From Primulina eburnea (taxonomy: Eukaryota > Streptophyta > Magnoliopsida > Lamiales > Gesneriaceae), in assembly GCF_022965805.1 (NCBI RefSeq), contig NC_133101.1, positions 43,437,642 to 43,501,641 on the forward strand: a DNA stretch of 64,000 nucleotides, written 5' to 3'. The translations under genes and the position numbers were made by a program. Shown here one piece after another: positions 54,899-64,000 of this stretch. Each line of letters begins with the position of its first letter. The first letter of the stretch is position 1. The notes beneath the pieces were generated by a model, which searched no databases, was not told where the DNA came from, and saw nothing but the letters and a program-made list of their open reading frames with translations.

Positions 54899-56539
54899 TG
54901 TAATAGCCAAGCCTGGTGTACGGTACGGTTTAAGTTTTTGTATGATTATTGATTAATTGGTTAAGATTTAGTTTAGTGTGATGTTAAGAGTTATGTTTGG
55001 GTTTTGGTATTGTTGGTTATATTTGTTTCGTGGTATTGTCGTTGTTAGTTGTGGTGTAGTTGTTTTGTATCAGCGTTGTGATTCGATCTTTGTTGCATAG
55101 AGTTGGTTGTTGGCTTCAGGGGTGACCGCACCCGCGCTCAGTAAGAGGACCGCACCCGCGTTCGTTATTTATGAATTTTGTTGGGTTTGCCGAGAGGACA
55201 CCGCACCCGCGGTGTGTTTGTTACCGCACCCGCAGTGGAGGCACCGCACCCGCGGTAAGTTTTAGAGCGCACCTGCGGTCGACATTTTCAGATTTTTGGT
55301 TGTGATGCCGAGGGCTTAGCGCGCCTGCGGTGCATGTTGGAGCGCACCCGCGGTCGATGAACAGTAGAAGCATGTTTTTGGTTTTAAGTGATATAATTTG
55401 ATGTTTTGGCTCATTTATCTCATTTCTTTTCTCCTCCATTCTCGATTTCTTCAGCAAGGGAGAGCTAGGGTTCCATTTTCTTCTCTTCCTTTCTTTGATC
55501 CAAGCTTGTTGTTGGTGATATGTGGTGAATTTAAGATTATTTTGGGATCATGGAAGCTAAGGTAAGCTTTGGGTATGATTCATTCTTGGTTTGGTGTTGG
55601 GAGAATTGTTGGGTTTGTTGATTGTGTTGGTATTTTGGCTTCTATGGTATTGTTGTTGCATTATTGGGTTATTGATGGTGTAATATATGGTTTATTGTTG
55701 TAGGAATTCAACCAAAAGATTAGTTGAAGGTGTTCTTGTTGGTTGTAAGTGGAATCTCATTTATTGTGCTCATGTGATAATATATGTATGGTATTTCAAT
55801 GGTTTTAATGTGTTATTCCCTTCATTGATTCATGATTATATATTGATACACTTGTTATATATATTGGAGGCATTTTATGTGTCAATTGTGTTAAAGAGAA
55901 TACAAGAGATAACAGTCTTCAAAGTGTTTGATGAAATGCCAAAGAGAGAATTCAAATGATTTATGGATTGATAGATACATAGTCAGAGATTGCATGCAAT
56001 TAGTTGATTAACGACCATAGGCTTATATCCCTCAGAGTTATCGATTTATATCGATGGGATATAGGTACAGAGACAGAGATACTATATAGATATCAATCCA
56101 ACAGAGAAAAGAGAAATACTATCGTTATTATTATTCACGCTATGATATTCATATTTCAGAGTTGATGGTATTTAATGTTTTCAAAGTCATGTTTTCAGAG
56201 TATGATATGTATCATTGCTATGTAAGAGTTCCACTTGCTGAGTTTTATACTCATTTCAGTTATTTCATGAGATGGAGATAAAAGCGATGGGCCAGGATGT
56301 TGATTGTGGGCCAGAGTCATATGCATATATAGAAGGAAGGAAGAAGGCTACTTTTATTAGCATTTTGGACATGATCATACAAATGATATTTTGTATTTTT
56401 GTTGTATCATTTTATTGATCATGTATATACATTTTGATTGTAAATGTTTTTATGTCAAGAAATTTTTAATCCTTCTTTACCTTCAAAGAAAATTTTAATT
56501 TCCGCTGCTATTTTATTAAAACGGATCAGAGGTGTCACA
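54899..56539 (+). mobile_element. 3' LTR of the chromovirus
   Basis: 1,641 bp, TGTAATAGCC…GTGTCACA, uninterrupted. It carries the ACCGCACCCGCGGT array at 55122-55365. The ~90-codon ORF at 55687-55959 recurs in the 5' LTR (49449-49721) only because the LTRs are duplicates; it has no protein features I recognise. Confidence 0.93.
55122..55365. repeat. ACCGCACCCGCGGT array in the chromovirus 3' LTR
   Basis: Copy of the array at 46145-46385, with point differences in several units (for example GCGCTCAG for GCGATCAG and GCGCGCCTGCGG for GCGCACCCGCGG). Confidence 0.88.
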
Positions 56540-56644
56540 TAACCCAAGTAAATCCGTAACGCCCCATATTCGACGACTGTCCTCACTGTACCAAGACGAA
56601 TCTTTTCAGCGTGCTTATGTCCTTACTCACACGCACTCTAGGAA

Positions 56645-56710
56645 ACTTCCCACGGGGTCACCCATCCCAAAAATAACCCTCGACAAGCACGCTTAACTTT
56701 GGAGTTCTTA
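56645..56710 (-). other. 5S rRNA-derived segment within the Cassandra LTR
   Basis: The minus strand carries AAGAACTCCAAAGTTAAGCG, then TGCTTG, then GGGATGGGTGACCCCGTGGG, all recognisable from the internal half of plant 5S rRNA. It is not a functional 5S gene: the 5' third and the middle differ and it is embedded in an LTR. Confidence 0.85.
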
Positions 56711-57006
56711 TGTGTTGAGCTACCGAAAAGAAGATGCACCTTCTTGATATGAGTAATAAATATCAAATCTTTTAAGCTCTCTTCAACTGCACAGTCCCAT
56801 ACCTGAACAGTTTTGGAATCCCTCTCTTTCCGGTGTAAGATCGGTTCATCCATGTTCCCTCCGCTAGAATCCTGACAGGAGCCGCTCATTGTCCGTGCAA
56901 CCTCATGGCACCGGCGATCACCCCCCGCCCTCTTCGGCCCCGGGACTCACATGCCCACCAGCTTCCGCTTGGTTCGTCCCCAAACCACACCGTACTCGGA
57001 GAGGTC

Positions 57007-57019
57007 GGCTTTGATACCA
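57007..57019 (-). other. Primer-binding site at the LTR B / Cassandra junction
   Basis: The minus strand reads TGGTATCAAAGCC, two bases after the LTR B end (…GGCTGTTTCA). Confidence 0.75.
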
Positions 57020-60000
57020 ATTGAAACAGCCTCTATTTTTTTTCCTAATCTTAAATCGTAAATTCTAAATTACTAAATAAAATAATTTAACATAATCATA
57101 AATCATAATAATTTTACAATTTAAATCTCAAGCGGATAAAATAAAATCTTAAATCATCGACTAACCAAAATTCCTAAATCGACTTTTTAAAAGATCGGCT
57201 TACGATAAAATTAAACATAAAAATATCTCTAATAAAATCATTAAAATAATCTTTAAATCATTTATCTATCTAGCAAGTGCGGAAACATAAAAAGGCCCTC
57301 GGGTGTGTACTGCTGCACTCGATCCACTCAATCGTCACTGCCTCTCATAATTCATCAAATCCTGCATCATACAAACCTAGTGAGTCTAAAGACTCAGCAC
57401 GTTCTAAACATTGATAGCAAATAATATATATACAATCACATGCATTAAAATCATGTTTTTATTTAAAATATCTTTTGAACATAAAAAAACCATTTAAAAT
57501 CATTTAAGCATAAATAAATCGTTTAAAAATCATTTAAAAATATGCTTTGAGCATAAATAAATCATTTTAAAAATAGCTTTAATCCTCATCATGAATCATA
57601 TATCATAAGAATCATTTTTATCACAAGCTTTCAATCATATATCATTTTGGGTGAAGTTTGATCCTTAAAAGTGACTAGCTTTTATCCTTTGGTCGACTGA
57701 TCAGTCTTCTGCTCCACATGGCCCATGGGGGTGTGCACTAGGCTCCATCATTGCAATACGATCGTCGGGGCTCCCTCGGGGGCCTTCTCCCATAGACGGT
57801 CTCCCTCTGGGCCTTTTCCCCTCACGACATCCCCATAAAATTGTAAGTTCACCGTCCTCAACATAAACGGATCCCAAACAAATCATATATTATTTTTCAC
57901 AGTCAATTCACATCCCTCAAAATATTTTCCTTTTTCTTTAAAAATCATAAAATAAGATAGCTTTCCAAAAATAGTTTTTTTGACCGTATAAATTGCAAAG
58001 CTTTACCATAAATAAAAAAAATTCATATTACCATAAAAAAATCATCATAATAAATCATAAAATATCATTTTACAAGCATTATGATCCTTCGGGACGCTGC
58101 TAAGAGTTTTCGTATTTTCTTAAGTGTAAAAAGACCATTTTGCCCCTCGACGTAAAAATTCTCGAATTTATCTTTTTCTCACTTTTAATAAAATGGGATT
58201 ATTCTAAATATTTAATAAAGCTTAAATATAATTTTTCATAATTTTATAAAGCATAAAACTAGGTTTTTTTAATTAATTCTTTAATTAGCGTTTTGTGCGA
58301 CGATTAAATCAAAGATAAATCCAAAACTCATTATTTTGATCCCAAATTTTAAAAATTATATTTTTATTATTTATTCTGCCCTTACAAGTCATGAACCACA
58401 CCCGTGGACCCATGGTTTCAATTTTGTCTTTTAATTTTCGTTTTTGACACCGAGACAAACACATCGAGCCATCCCCCAAAATACTCGAGCCATGTCTAAG
58501 TCACCTCGATCCAAACCATAGCCAACCCACCTTGGGACCCTAGTGACAAAGCCCAAGCCCCTGACCAGCCCCTTAGACCCTCAAAAAGCCCCCCTACCCT
58601 CGAAAATCCCCCTAGAACTCTTCCAGCCCTTAACCACTTGACCCTTAATGACCCTAACCATCGCTGGACCACTCCCAGACCCTACCCAGACCATCCCAAG
58701 CCCTGGACCCCGTGCAGGGAGCAACCAAGCCGAGCACAGCAGCCGCACGCGTTTTGGAGATCACTCATGCTTCTCTCGAGCCAGCAGCCAGCCCAGCCGC
58801 TCCAGTCCCTAGCCTAGCCCTTGCCCCATCACCCTTGGACCTTGACAAACCATCCTGGCTCGCCCCCAGTCCGAGCCCCTTCCCCTAATCATGCTTCGAG
58901 CTCCCGTACTAGAGACAAGGCTTGCACTTCTCCATTTGCACGTAGGAGTCTCCCTCTCGCATGGGACTTCTCTGCCCAAGCCACCACCGAGTCCTCCACA
59001 CCCTAGCCATCCCTAGACCACCCTCAAGCCCTTCCTGAACAACGCCCAGGCCCGCGCACCAGCCTGATCTCTCAAAACCAGTCGCGCCCCTCTTCTTAAA
59101 CCCACGAATCAAGTGCCTCTCCTTCCTTCTTACGTGCAGCTGTGTCCAGCCGCCCTAGGACTCTACCTAGCCCTTGAACATGACCCCCACTGACCCTGAA
59201 CCAGCCCTGGACGATCCCTCACGGCCCATGCAAAGAAATCATACCATAAGATCACCTTCAAGCACACAAACTCTTCCAAAAACTCTCGGCCCTATACCTT
59301 GCAATTCTTTTTTTTTGTTCCTTCGGTTGCCTAGCCTTATAACCATTACATTTATCATGTTTTGACTATAATTCAATCATAATTTAACATGTTTTGGCAA
59401 CGAACTCGTTGGATTCAAAAACGTTTTCAAAACGAGCGTAAAATCAGCGTATTTTTTGAAAATAAACAGTTTACCATAAAAATTATCGAATTCCTATTTT
59501 ATTCAAGCATAAAAAATTAAAACACACATTATTATTTGTATGATGTTTGAAAGGGTTTATAAAATGTGCTTTTGCGTTTATAACGCTCGATTATTCGATC
59601 GTTGGCGAGGGTACGAGGTTGGACGACCGGACGACGAAGAACACAAGCTTTCTTTTCCTCCTAAATTTTTGAAAATCTGAATTGTGTGTGCAAGGTGTTA
59701 CACGGCTCATGGTTGATGATTTATGAGGGTTTGAAGACCTAATACCTTTATTTATAAATAATTAATATGTTAATGGGCTTTGGTTTTGGGCTTGCATGCT
59801 TAAGGGTAATTGACCTACTTAAATTAATAACATTGGGCCCAATAACACTTAATTAATTAAATAATAAAATTTTATAATATAAGTTTCCCAAAAATAATGT
59901 TTTTGATATTTTAAAACTCCTTGTTGGCCCAAAACCGACTTCCCGAGAAAAATCGAGCTCGACACGTAAAATAATACGAACTCCAACATTTTTAGGAAAA

Positions 60001-61535
60001 TTAAATCATTTTTAATTCATACTAGGAAACCTTGCCATTATTTAACGAAAAATAAATATTCCTGTCTTGGTCGTCCCCGGTTTCTTTTCCCCTGCCTATT
60101 ATCGAATATTCGAGTAAAATCCTTAATTTCATGAAATCATGTCACATTATCATTTAATCATGCTGTGGGGATCCGGACGCTAATTATCTTCTTAATCTTC
60201 ATTGGGACTAATTTAATCAATTATAAGAAACAGGGTCTAAATTTTTTTTTTTTAAAAAAATGCGGAACGTAGTGAAATATACGTATATATATCTCAGTAT
60301 AAAAGTACAAGTCTTGCACTATATACAATCAGTCTCAACTAAGGTTTAACAACTATTTAGCAAGTGTTTAAACCCTATTTCTAGTTCAAGTCCATAATCT
60401 CCACTCTAATCTCGATCTTTCTTCACCTCTGTGACCCTGAACCTATCTCACCTGTTGCCATGCACACATACAAACACGACAACAGCCGGATAACTCCGGT
60501 GAGAATAAAATCCCAGTATAAACAATGTATCAATGCAATCATATAAATTATATATAAAAGCACAAAGAACATCAACACATGTATCCAATTTGACTACATG
60601 AATCAATACAAATCTGTATTTAAATCAATGACTCGTAATCTCATCTCATCTCAATTCTAATCTAGGGATCCCAATCTAATTTAGACTTTGGCATTCTATA
60701 TCAAATATCTACAATAGAAGTCGATCTACTTCTAAGCTCATCGATATACCACAGTCTAGGGTGTTAGCGGTTCTGCCAAAGACTTGGCGGTTCTGCCCTA
60801 GCTAGGCTGATCTGTCCTAGACTCGAACTCTTGCTCTGCTATAATTCAATAGACTAAACATATCAATCTTATAATTTGCAAATATCAATGCAATAAAATA
60901 AAGTATGTGATTTTGGCAAACTCAAGTCAAATCTCACTCGAGTTGTGCAATCCCGAATCAACATTTATTTATATCTGTCTTTATATCAGTCTGACTCTGT
61001 CGAAGTCTCGGATTCAATGCCTGTCAATACTTAATCTGGCAATGATGATAACGAGGAATACAATATCAATATCTCAATCAATCGATACTGGATATAATCA
61101 GAACTAAATCACATTCTGTTTCAACGGCATAACTGCACAATTCCAATATACTCAGCAATACAATCAACAGATATCAATTCCCAACATCTCTTACTCAACA
61201 ACGGTACAAATCTGATAACAATTCTCAAACTAATTCAACTCCGAAATTTATAACAATTTCATATGGTATTTTTCTTCAGTCCGGTGTCGATTATACGATG
61301 TCTAACATGACAAGAACATCATATATGAATCATATCAGATTCTGACAATACCATAATTTCAAATCTTAACAAAACGTAACGAAACTTACGTCTTATAGTA
61401 GATGTCGTTGCTAGGAACATGGTGTCGTACTCAGATTCAAATTTGGACGGGCGGATCGTTCGTAAATCAAATTCTGAAATCAAAGAGCAATTCCTCCCTA
61501 ACCTCTCGTTTTCCTTCGTTCTGAAGAATTGCAAG

Positions 61536-61536
61536 G

Positions 61537-61610
<74 letters not shown>
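61536..61610. repeat. (AT)n microsatellite
   Basis: About 75 bp of nearly pure TA with one phase break at ~61560. Confidence 0.95.
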
Positions 61611-61613
<3 letters not shown>

Positions 61614-61664
61614 CATACACGTACATGCAATAAGCCAAGTGGCTCAGTGTGCCTACTGCACGTC

Positions 61665-61965
61665 TCGCGCATATGCGCGGAAGTTAGTCGCGCATATGCG
61701 CGAGGCATTCTGTCTCGGCGCGTACACTTCAAGCACTCGCGCATATGCGCGACCTGTCTCTGCACATATGCGCGAGGTCCTCTGCCATGTTCGCGCACAT
61801 GCGCGCAGTATTGTCACGCACATGCGCTACACTCTCTGGACTTGACCATCTCAGGTGCACACACTCGCGCATATGCGCGCACATTCTTGGCGCATATGCG
61901 CGAGGTTCTCTGCCCATCTCGTGCATATACGCCCGGTCTGGTCGTGCATATGCGCGAGGGCATGT
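61665..61965. repeat. Array of GCGCATATGCGC-type palindromes
   Basis: About ten units, mostly CGCGCATATGCGCG or CGCACATGCGC, spaced 20-35 bp, next to the (AT)n run as in LTR2. Confidence 0.9.
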
Positions 61966-62221
61966 TCCTCGCACATTCAAAACTCATCACACAATTTCAT
62001 TCCGTGTCTCGGTTAGCCCTTTAATAATCGTCTCGGTTAAAAATTACTAATCGTAATTTACACGATATAAAATCTCGGGCATTACACATTCAATCATATA
62101 TTTAATCATATAATAAATATCATGCTAGAATTTAAAACAAATTAAATAAAACAATTAAGAAACTACAATAATTTGCATACATGCGGTTTACGTAGGTTGA
62201 TTTTTCGGACATTACAAAATC

Positions 62222-62619
62222 TTGAAAAATCATCAACGATTACCAAGGTGTATTTCATTCCCCTTAAACTCATGACTTGTATAGGACCATAAAGATCCAT
62301 ATACAGCAGTTCTAAGCATCTGGAGGATGATTTACTCCCCTTGTTTTTAGATGAATATCTTACTTGCTTACCAAACTGACATGCTGAACAAATTTTAACT
62401 TTTAAAACATCTATTTTGGGCAAACAAGTTACAAGATCATGGTTACTCAGATAAGCAATAGACTTAAAGTTTAGGTGGTTCAACCTTTTATGCCATAACC
62501 AGTTATTAGAAGATTTTGAAGCTACAAAACAAACTGGTGCATTAGGTTGATCAGTCCAACTGACTTTGTAAGTATTTCCACAAAGATTGCCAGTTAAAAT
62601 TATCTCATTAGTTGAGTTT
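62222..62619 (-). pseudogene. Copia element GAG-pre-integrase and integrase start
   Basis: The copia interior resumes here after the chimeric insertion. The minus strand has the His-x-x-Cys-type zinc region (Ile-Cys-Ser-Ala-Cys-Gln-Phe-Gly-Lys-Gln) near 62395-62365 and the first catalytic Asp context (Met-Asp-Leu-Tyr-Gly-Pro, ~62320), then Val-Asp-Asp-Phe-Ser-Arg just before the insertion point. One frame break lies near 62480-62620. Confidence 0.8.
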
Positions 62620-62916
62620 CTAACTGAGCAAGTGTGTATGTTGAATTTGAACTGAGAAATTGTTGTCGCATAACTGGCTGATGCTAATCAAGTTATACTT
62701 CAAATTCTCAACTAGTAAGACATCTTTGATGGTAAAGTTAGCATGGATAAGCTTACTTTTGCCCTCAGTTTTACCTTTAGATTTGTCTCCGAAACTGATG
62801 TTTGGACCAGTGTATTTGATCAGTTGGGATAGCAAATTTTCATTCCCTGTCATATGCCGCAAGCATCCACTGTCCAGATACCAGATTGATTCTTTGTTTG
62901 TACTTGTCACTTGCAA
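62620..62916 (-). pseudogene. Copia element aspartic protease
   Basis: 98 open codons with Trp-Tyr-Leu-Asp-Ser-Gly-Cys-x-Arg-His-Met-Thr-Gly, the copia protease active-site motif (Asp-Ser-Gly), then the flap-like Ile-Ser-Phe-Gly-Asp and Val-Leu-Leu-Val-Glu-Asn-Leu-Lys-Tyr-Asn-Leu-Ile-Ser. The fragment is part of a longer gag-pol frame that is broken on both sides. Confidence 0.85.
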
Positions 62917-63700
62917 TCACACACAATGAATAATTTTGTTATCCATATCTATTTGGGTCCTAAATTGATTAGTCCTTTAGGAACCCAGACTTGGATCAGT
63001 CTGACTGACTTTCCAGTTGCCGTGTTCCAAATGATTTTCACGGCTTGTGCGTGCTTGGTGTGTTGTGTGCGGATGAGGCAATATGTGCTCTAGCCTTGTT
63101 CAACTAGTTGTTCAGTCGATATTTTTTCAGAACTGGTTTACAGTTATAGTAATTGGAATAGGCATTTGGAGAAATCAGGTGTTTATTGCTGAACCTTTTA
63201 GGTGGCCAGCTACACAAATCAGTTGAAGTTTTAGGGCTATAACCAATTCCATACCTTTTAACCTTGTTCTTATTTTCAATAGGCTGTACAACTGGTCTAC
63301 TCGGCTCAGGTTGTTCTTGTACCACAACTGATTTGACAAAGGGAAATATATATTCCGTTTTGGCTGAGTATCACTGGTAGAAGTATCATCATGATTTCTA
63401 AAGCCTAACCCAATTTTATCGGTAACTGATTTTTGCATATCTTGCATTTCAGCTATTGCAACTGATGATTTATTCCATGCTTGTATAAGCTCACTTTGCT
63501 TTGTATTATCAAGTGTTAACTACTGAATCATAGATTGATTATTGTTTCTTTCAGCATTCAGCTCAGCAATCTCTCGTTTAAGACTCAACAGTTCAACTGA
63601 TTTATCAGTTTTAGTTTTATTGTCATTGAGATCAGTTTGCTTTGCTTTGGCCTTCTCAACTGAGAAAGCAAGCTTGTGATACTCGTTGACTATGTCATGT
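62917..63700 (-). pseudogene. Copia element gag C-terminal coiled-coil and linker
   Basis: Read leftwards from 63700: a Lys/Glu-rich coiled-coil stretch (Leu-Lys-Arg-Glu-Ile-Ala-Glu-Leu-Asn-Ala-Glu), one in-frame stop near 63522, a Ser/Thr-rich piece, then the linker to the protease (63447-63104, two overlapping frames because of an indel). The gag zinc knuckle and N-terminus are absent because another LTR starts at 63701. Confidence 0.65.
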
Positions 63701-64000
63701 TGATAGGATTGGTTAAAGGGGAAAGAGTGTTTTGACAGGGGGTTGAATAAACACTAACAATTTTCACAAAATTTTCTCGATTCATGAGCCAGTTTAGTGA
63801 TAAACTGATACTCGGGAATCTTATTAGTCAATATCAATCAGTTAACAATAAAAGTGCGGAAATAAACTTACTGATAGATAGAATAAAAACTAAATATAAG
63901 AAGACAAAAGTTTTTATGAATGTTCGGAGATTTCAAACACTCGTACATCACCCCTTCTATCACAAGGATAGGATATTCTAAAAGACTATGATTGAGACAA
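63701..64000 (-). mobile_element. Copia LTR, cut by window end
   Basis: The plus strand begins TGATAGGATTGGTT and aligns with the start of the LTR at 36492 (TGATAGGATCAG…). No primer site or gag start lies to its left; instead the gag coiled-coil is interrupted. It is therefore not the 5' LTR of the element to its left but a nested copy of the same family, or a deletion junction. The five preceding bases are catgt. Confidence 0.7.

Larger units (their letters stand above)
45927..56539 (+). mobile_element. Complete chromovirus (Tekay/Del-like) inserted in copia integrase
   Basis: A Ty3/gypsy element with LTRs of ~1.63 kb (TGTAATAGCCAAGCC…GAGGTGTCACA), a TGGTATCAGAGC primer site, one gag-pol frame with five stops, a polypurine tract and a perfect TSD taacc (45922-45926 and 56540-56544). 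The host copia sequence resumes exactly after the TSD. Its 5' LTR holds a nested solo LTR. The C-terminal chromodomain-like sequence places it with the chromoviruses. Confidence 0.93.
56555..57021 (-). mobile_element. Cassandra-like TRIM portion (internal region and 3' LTR)
   Basis: On the minus strand: primer site (57019-57007), short internal stretch, purine tract GAAGAGGGCGGGGGG (~56945-56931), then an LTR of 376 bp from TGATCGCCGG (56930) to GTTACG (56555). Inside lies a 5S-rRNA-derived segment. Small size, primer site, purine tract and 5S content fit Cassandra, a non-autonomous terminal-repeat retrotransposon in miniature. The matching 5' LTR is absent, and LTR B is in its place. Confidence 0.8.
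60164..62086 (-). mobile_element. Solo LTR of the LTR1/LTR2 family nested in LTR B
   Basis: The plus strand begins TGTGGGGATCCGGACGC and ends CTCGGGCATTACA; 1,923 bp. It is flanked by catgc (60159-60163) and cattc (62087-62091), and the other LTR B copies show the uninterrupted site (…aatcatgcaatcac…). It carries the family's (AT)n run and palindrome array. Confidence 0.88.
56555..62216 (-). mobile_element. Chimeric insertion: LTR B joined to a Cassandra-like 3' part
   Basis: The copia sequence is interrupted exactly between two copies of aaatc (56550-56554 and 62217-62221), so this is one insertion event. On the minus strand it starts TGTAATGTCCGAAAAATC (LTR B, 62216 down to 57022), continues with AT and a primer site TGGTATCAAAGCC, a ~75-bp internal stretch, a purine tract and a Cassandra-like LTR ending GGGGCGTTACG at 56555. 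The terminal bases on the plus strand are CG where TG is expected. A solo LTR (60164-62086) was later inserted into the LTR B part. Left and right LTRs belong to different families, which is not the normal product of reverse transcription. Confidence 0.75.
57022..62216 (-). mobile_element. LTR B copy in 5' position of the chimera, with nested solo LTR
   Basis: The plus strand runs TGAAACAGCC…TTCGGACATTACA. It is the reverse orientation of the copies at 16192 and 20689 and of similar length (~3.27 kb without the nested LTR). It includes the GAGTCTTTAGACTC palindrome (~57383-57396) and the CCCTCGGGGG / CCCTCTGGG repeat words (~57770-57820). GC-rich ORFs around 58800-59200 lack protein features. 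Confidence 0.85.

Noticed and set aside
56645..56710. A functional 5S rRNA gene
   Set aside because: Only the internal half is recognisable and it lies inside a Cassandra-type LTR with primer site and purine tract.
56555..62216. A DNA transposon with TGTAACG-like terminal inverted repeats
   Set aside because: The ends match LTR termini, a primer-binding site and polypurine tract are present, and there is no transposase; similarity of the ends is limited to the first ~7 bases.

Overview
The window is plant nuclear DNA, almost certainly from a eudicot. It is a gene-poor, heterochromatin-like block of nested LTR retrotransposons and I see no ordinary host gene locus. The evidence is the plant-type families: SIRE/Maximus-like Ty1/copia, Tekay/Del-like chromoviruses with a C-terminal chromodomain, an Athila-like Ty3/gypsy element with a TGGCGCCG-type primer-binding site, and a Cassandra-type element with a 5S-rRNA-derived LTR. 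The extra ORF of the copia family makes me lean towards Lamiales, with low confidence.

Layout. 1-3013: minus-strand copia pol (copy 1) with the end of an antisense ORF at its edge. 3014-10154: broken minus-strand gypsy element; its ~2.2 kb LTR holds a solo LTR of the same family. 10155-14390: 3' end and ~3.5 kb LTR of a plus-strand gypsy element, then a gag scrap. 14391-19231 and 19232-~35147: a 4,485-bp tandem duplication (copia gag start, copia LTR, spacer, ~3.3 kb gypsy LTR 'B'). The second LTR B is a solo LTR with a 5-bp target-site duplication (TSD) and is split by a young Athila-like element at 23684-35120. 35431-36491: decayed repeat sequence. 36492-63700: one large minus-strand SIRE-like copia element (3' LTR, sense extra ORF, antisense ORF, pol, protease, gag end). 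It is interrupted by a solo LTR (41104-42906), a full chromovirus (45927-56539, itself holding a solo LTR) and a chimeric LTR-B/Cassandra insertion (56555-62216, itself holding a solo LTR). 63701-64000: start of another copia LTR.

Most striking system. The Athila-like element carries two non-retroviral reading frames between pol and its 3' LTR. The first is a 181-aa protein with a basic patch followed at once by a cysteine cluster, an architecture like the nucleic-acid-binding proteins of some plant RNA viruses. The second is an intact, intronless LONELY GUY (LOG) cytokinin-activating phosphoribohydrolase that keeps the family's signature motifs and catalytic Arg and Glu. Both lie in one frame, separated by a single UAG. 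A strong splice donor downstream of the LTR TATA box and splice acceptors upstream of both frames suggest spliced subgenomic mRNAs. The two LTRs have equal length and differ at only about nine positions by eye, so insertion was recent, although pol now has two frameshifts.

Other points of interest are a conserved antisense ORF in the copia family, the LTR-B/Cassandra chimera flanked by one TSD, and GC-rich palindrome arrays in several LTR families.
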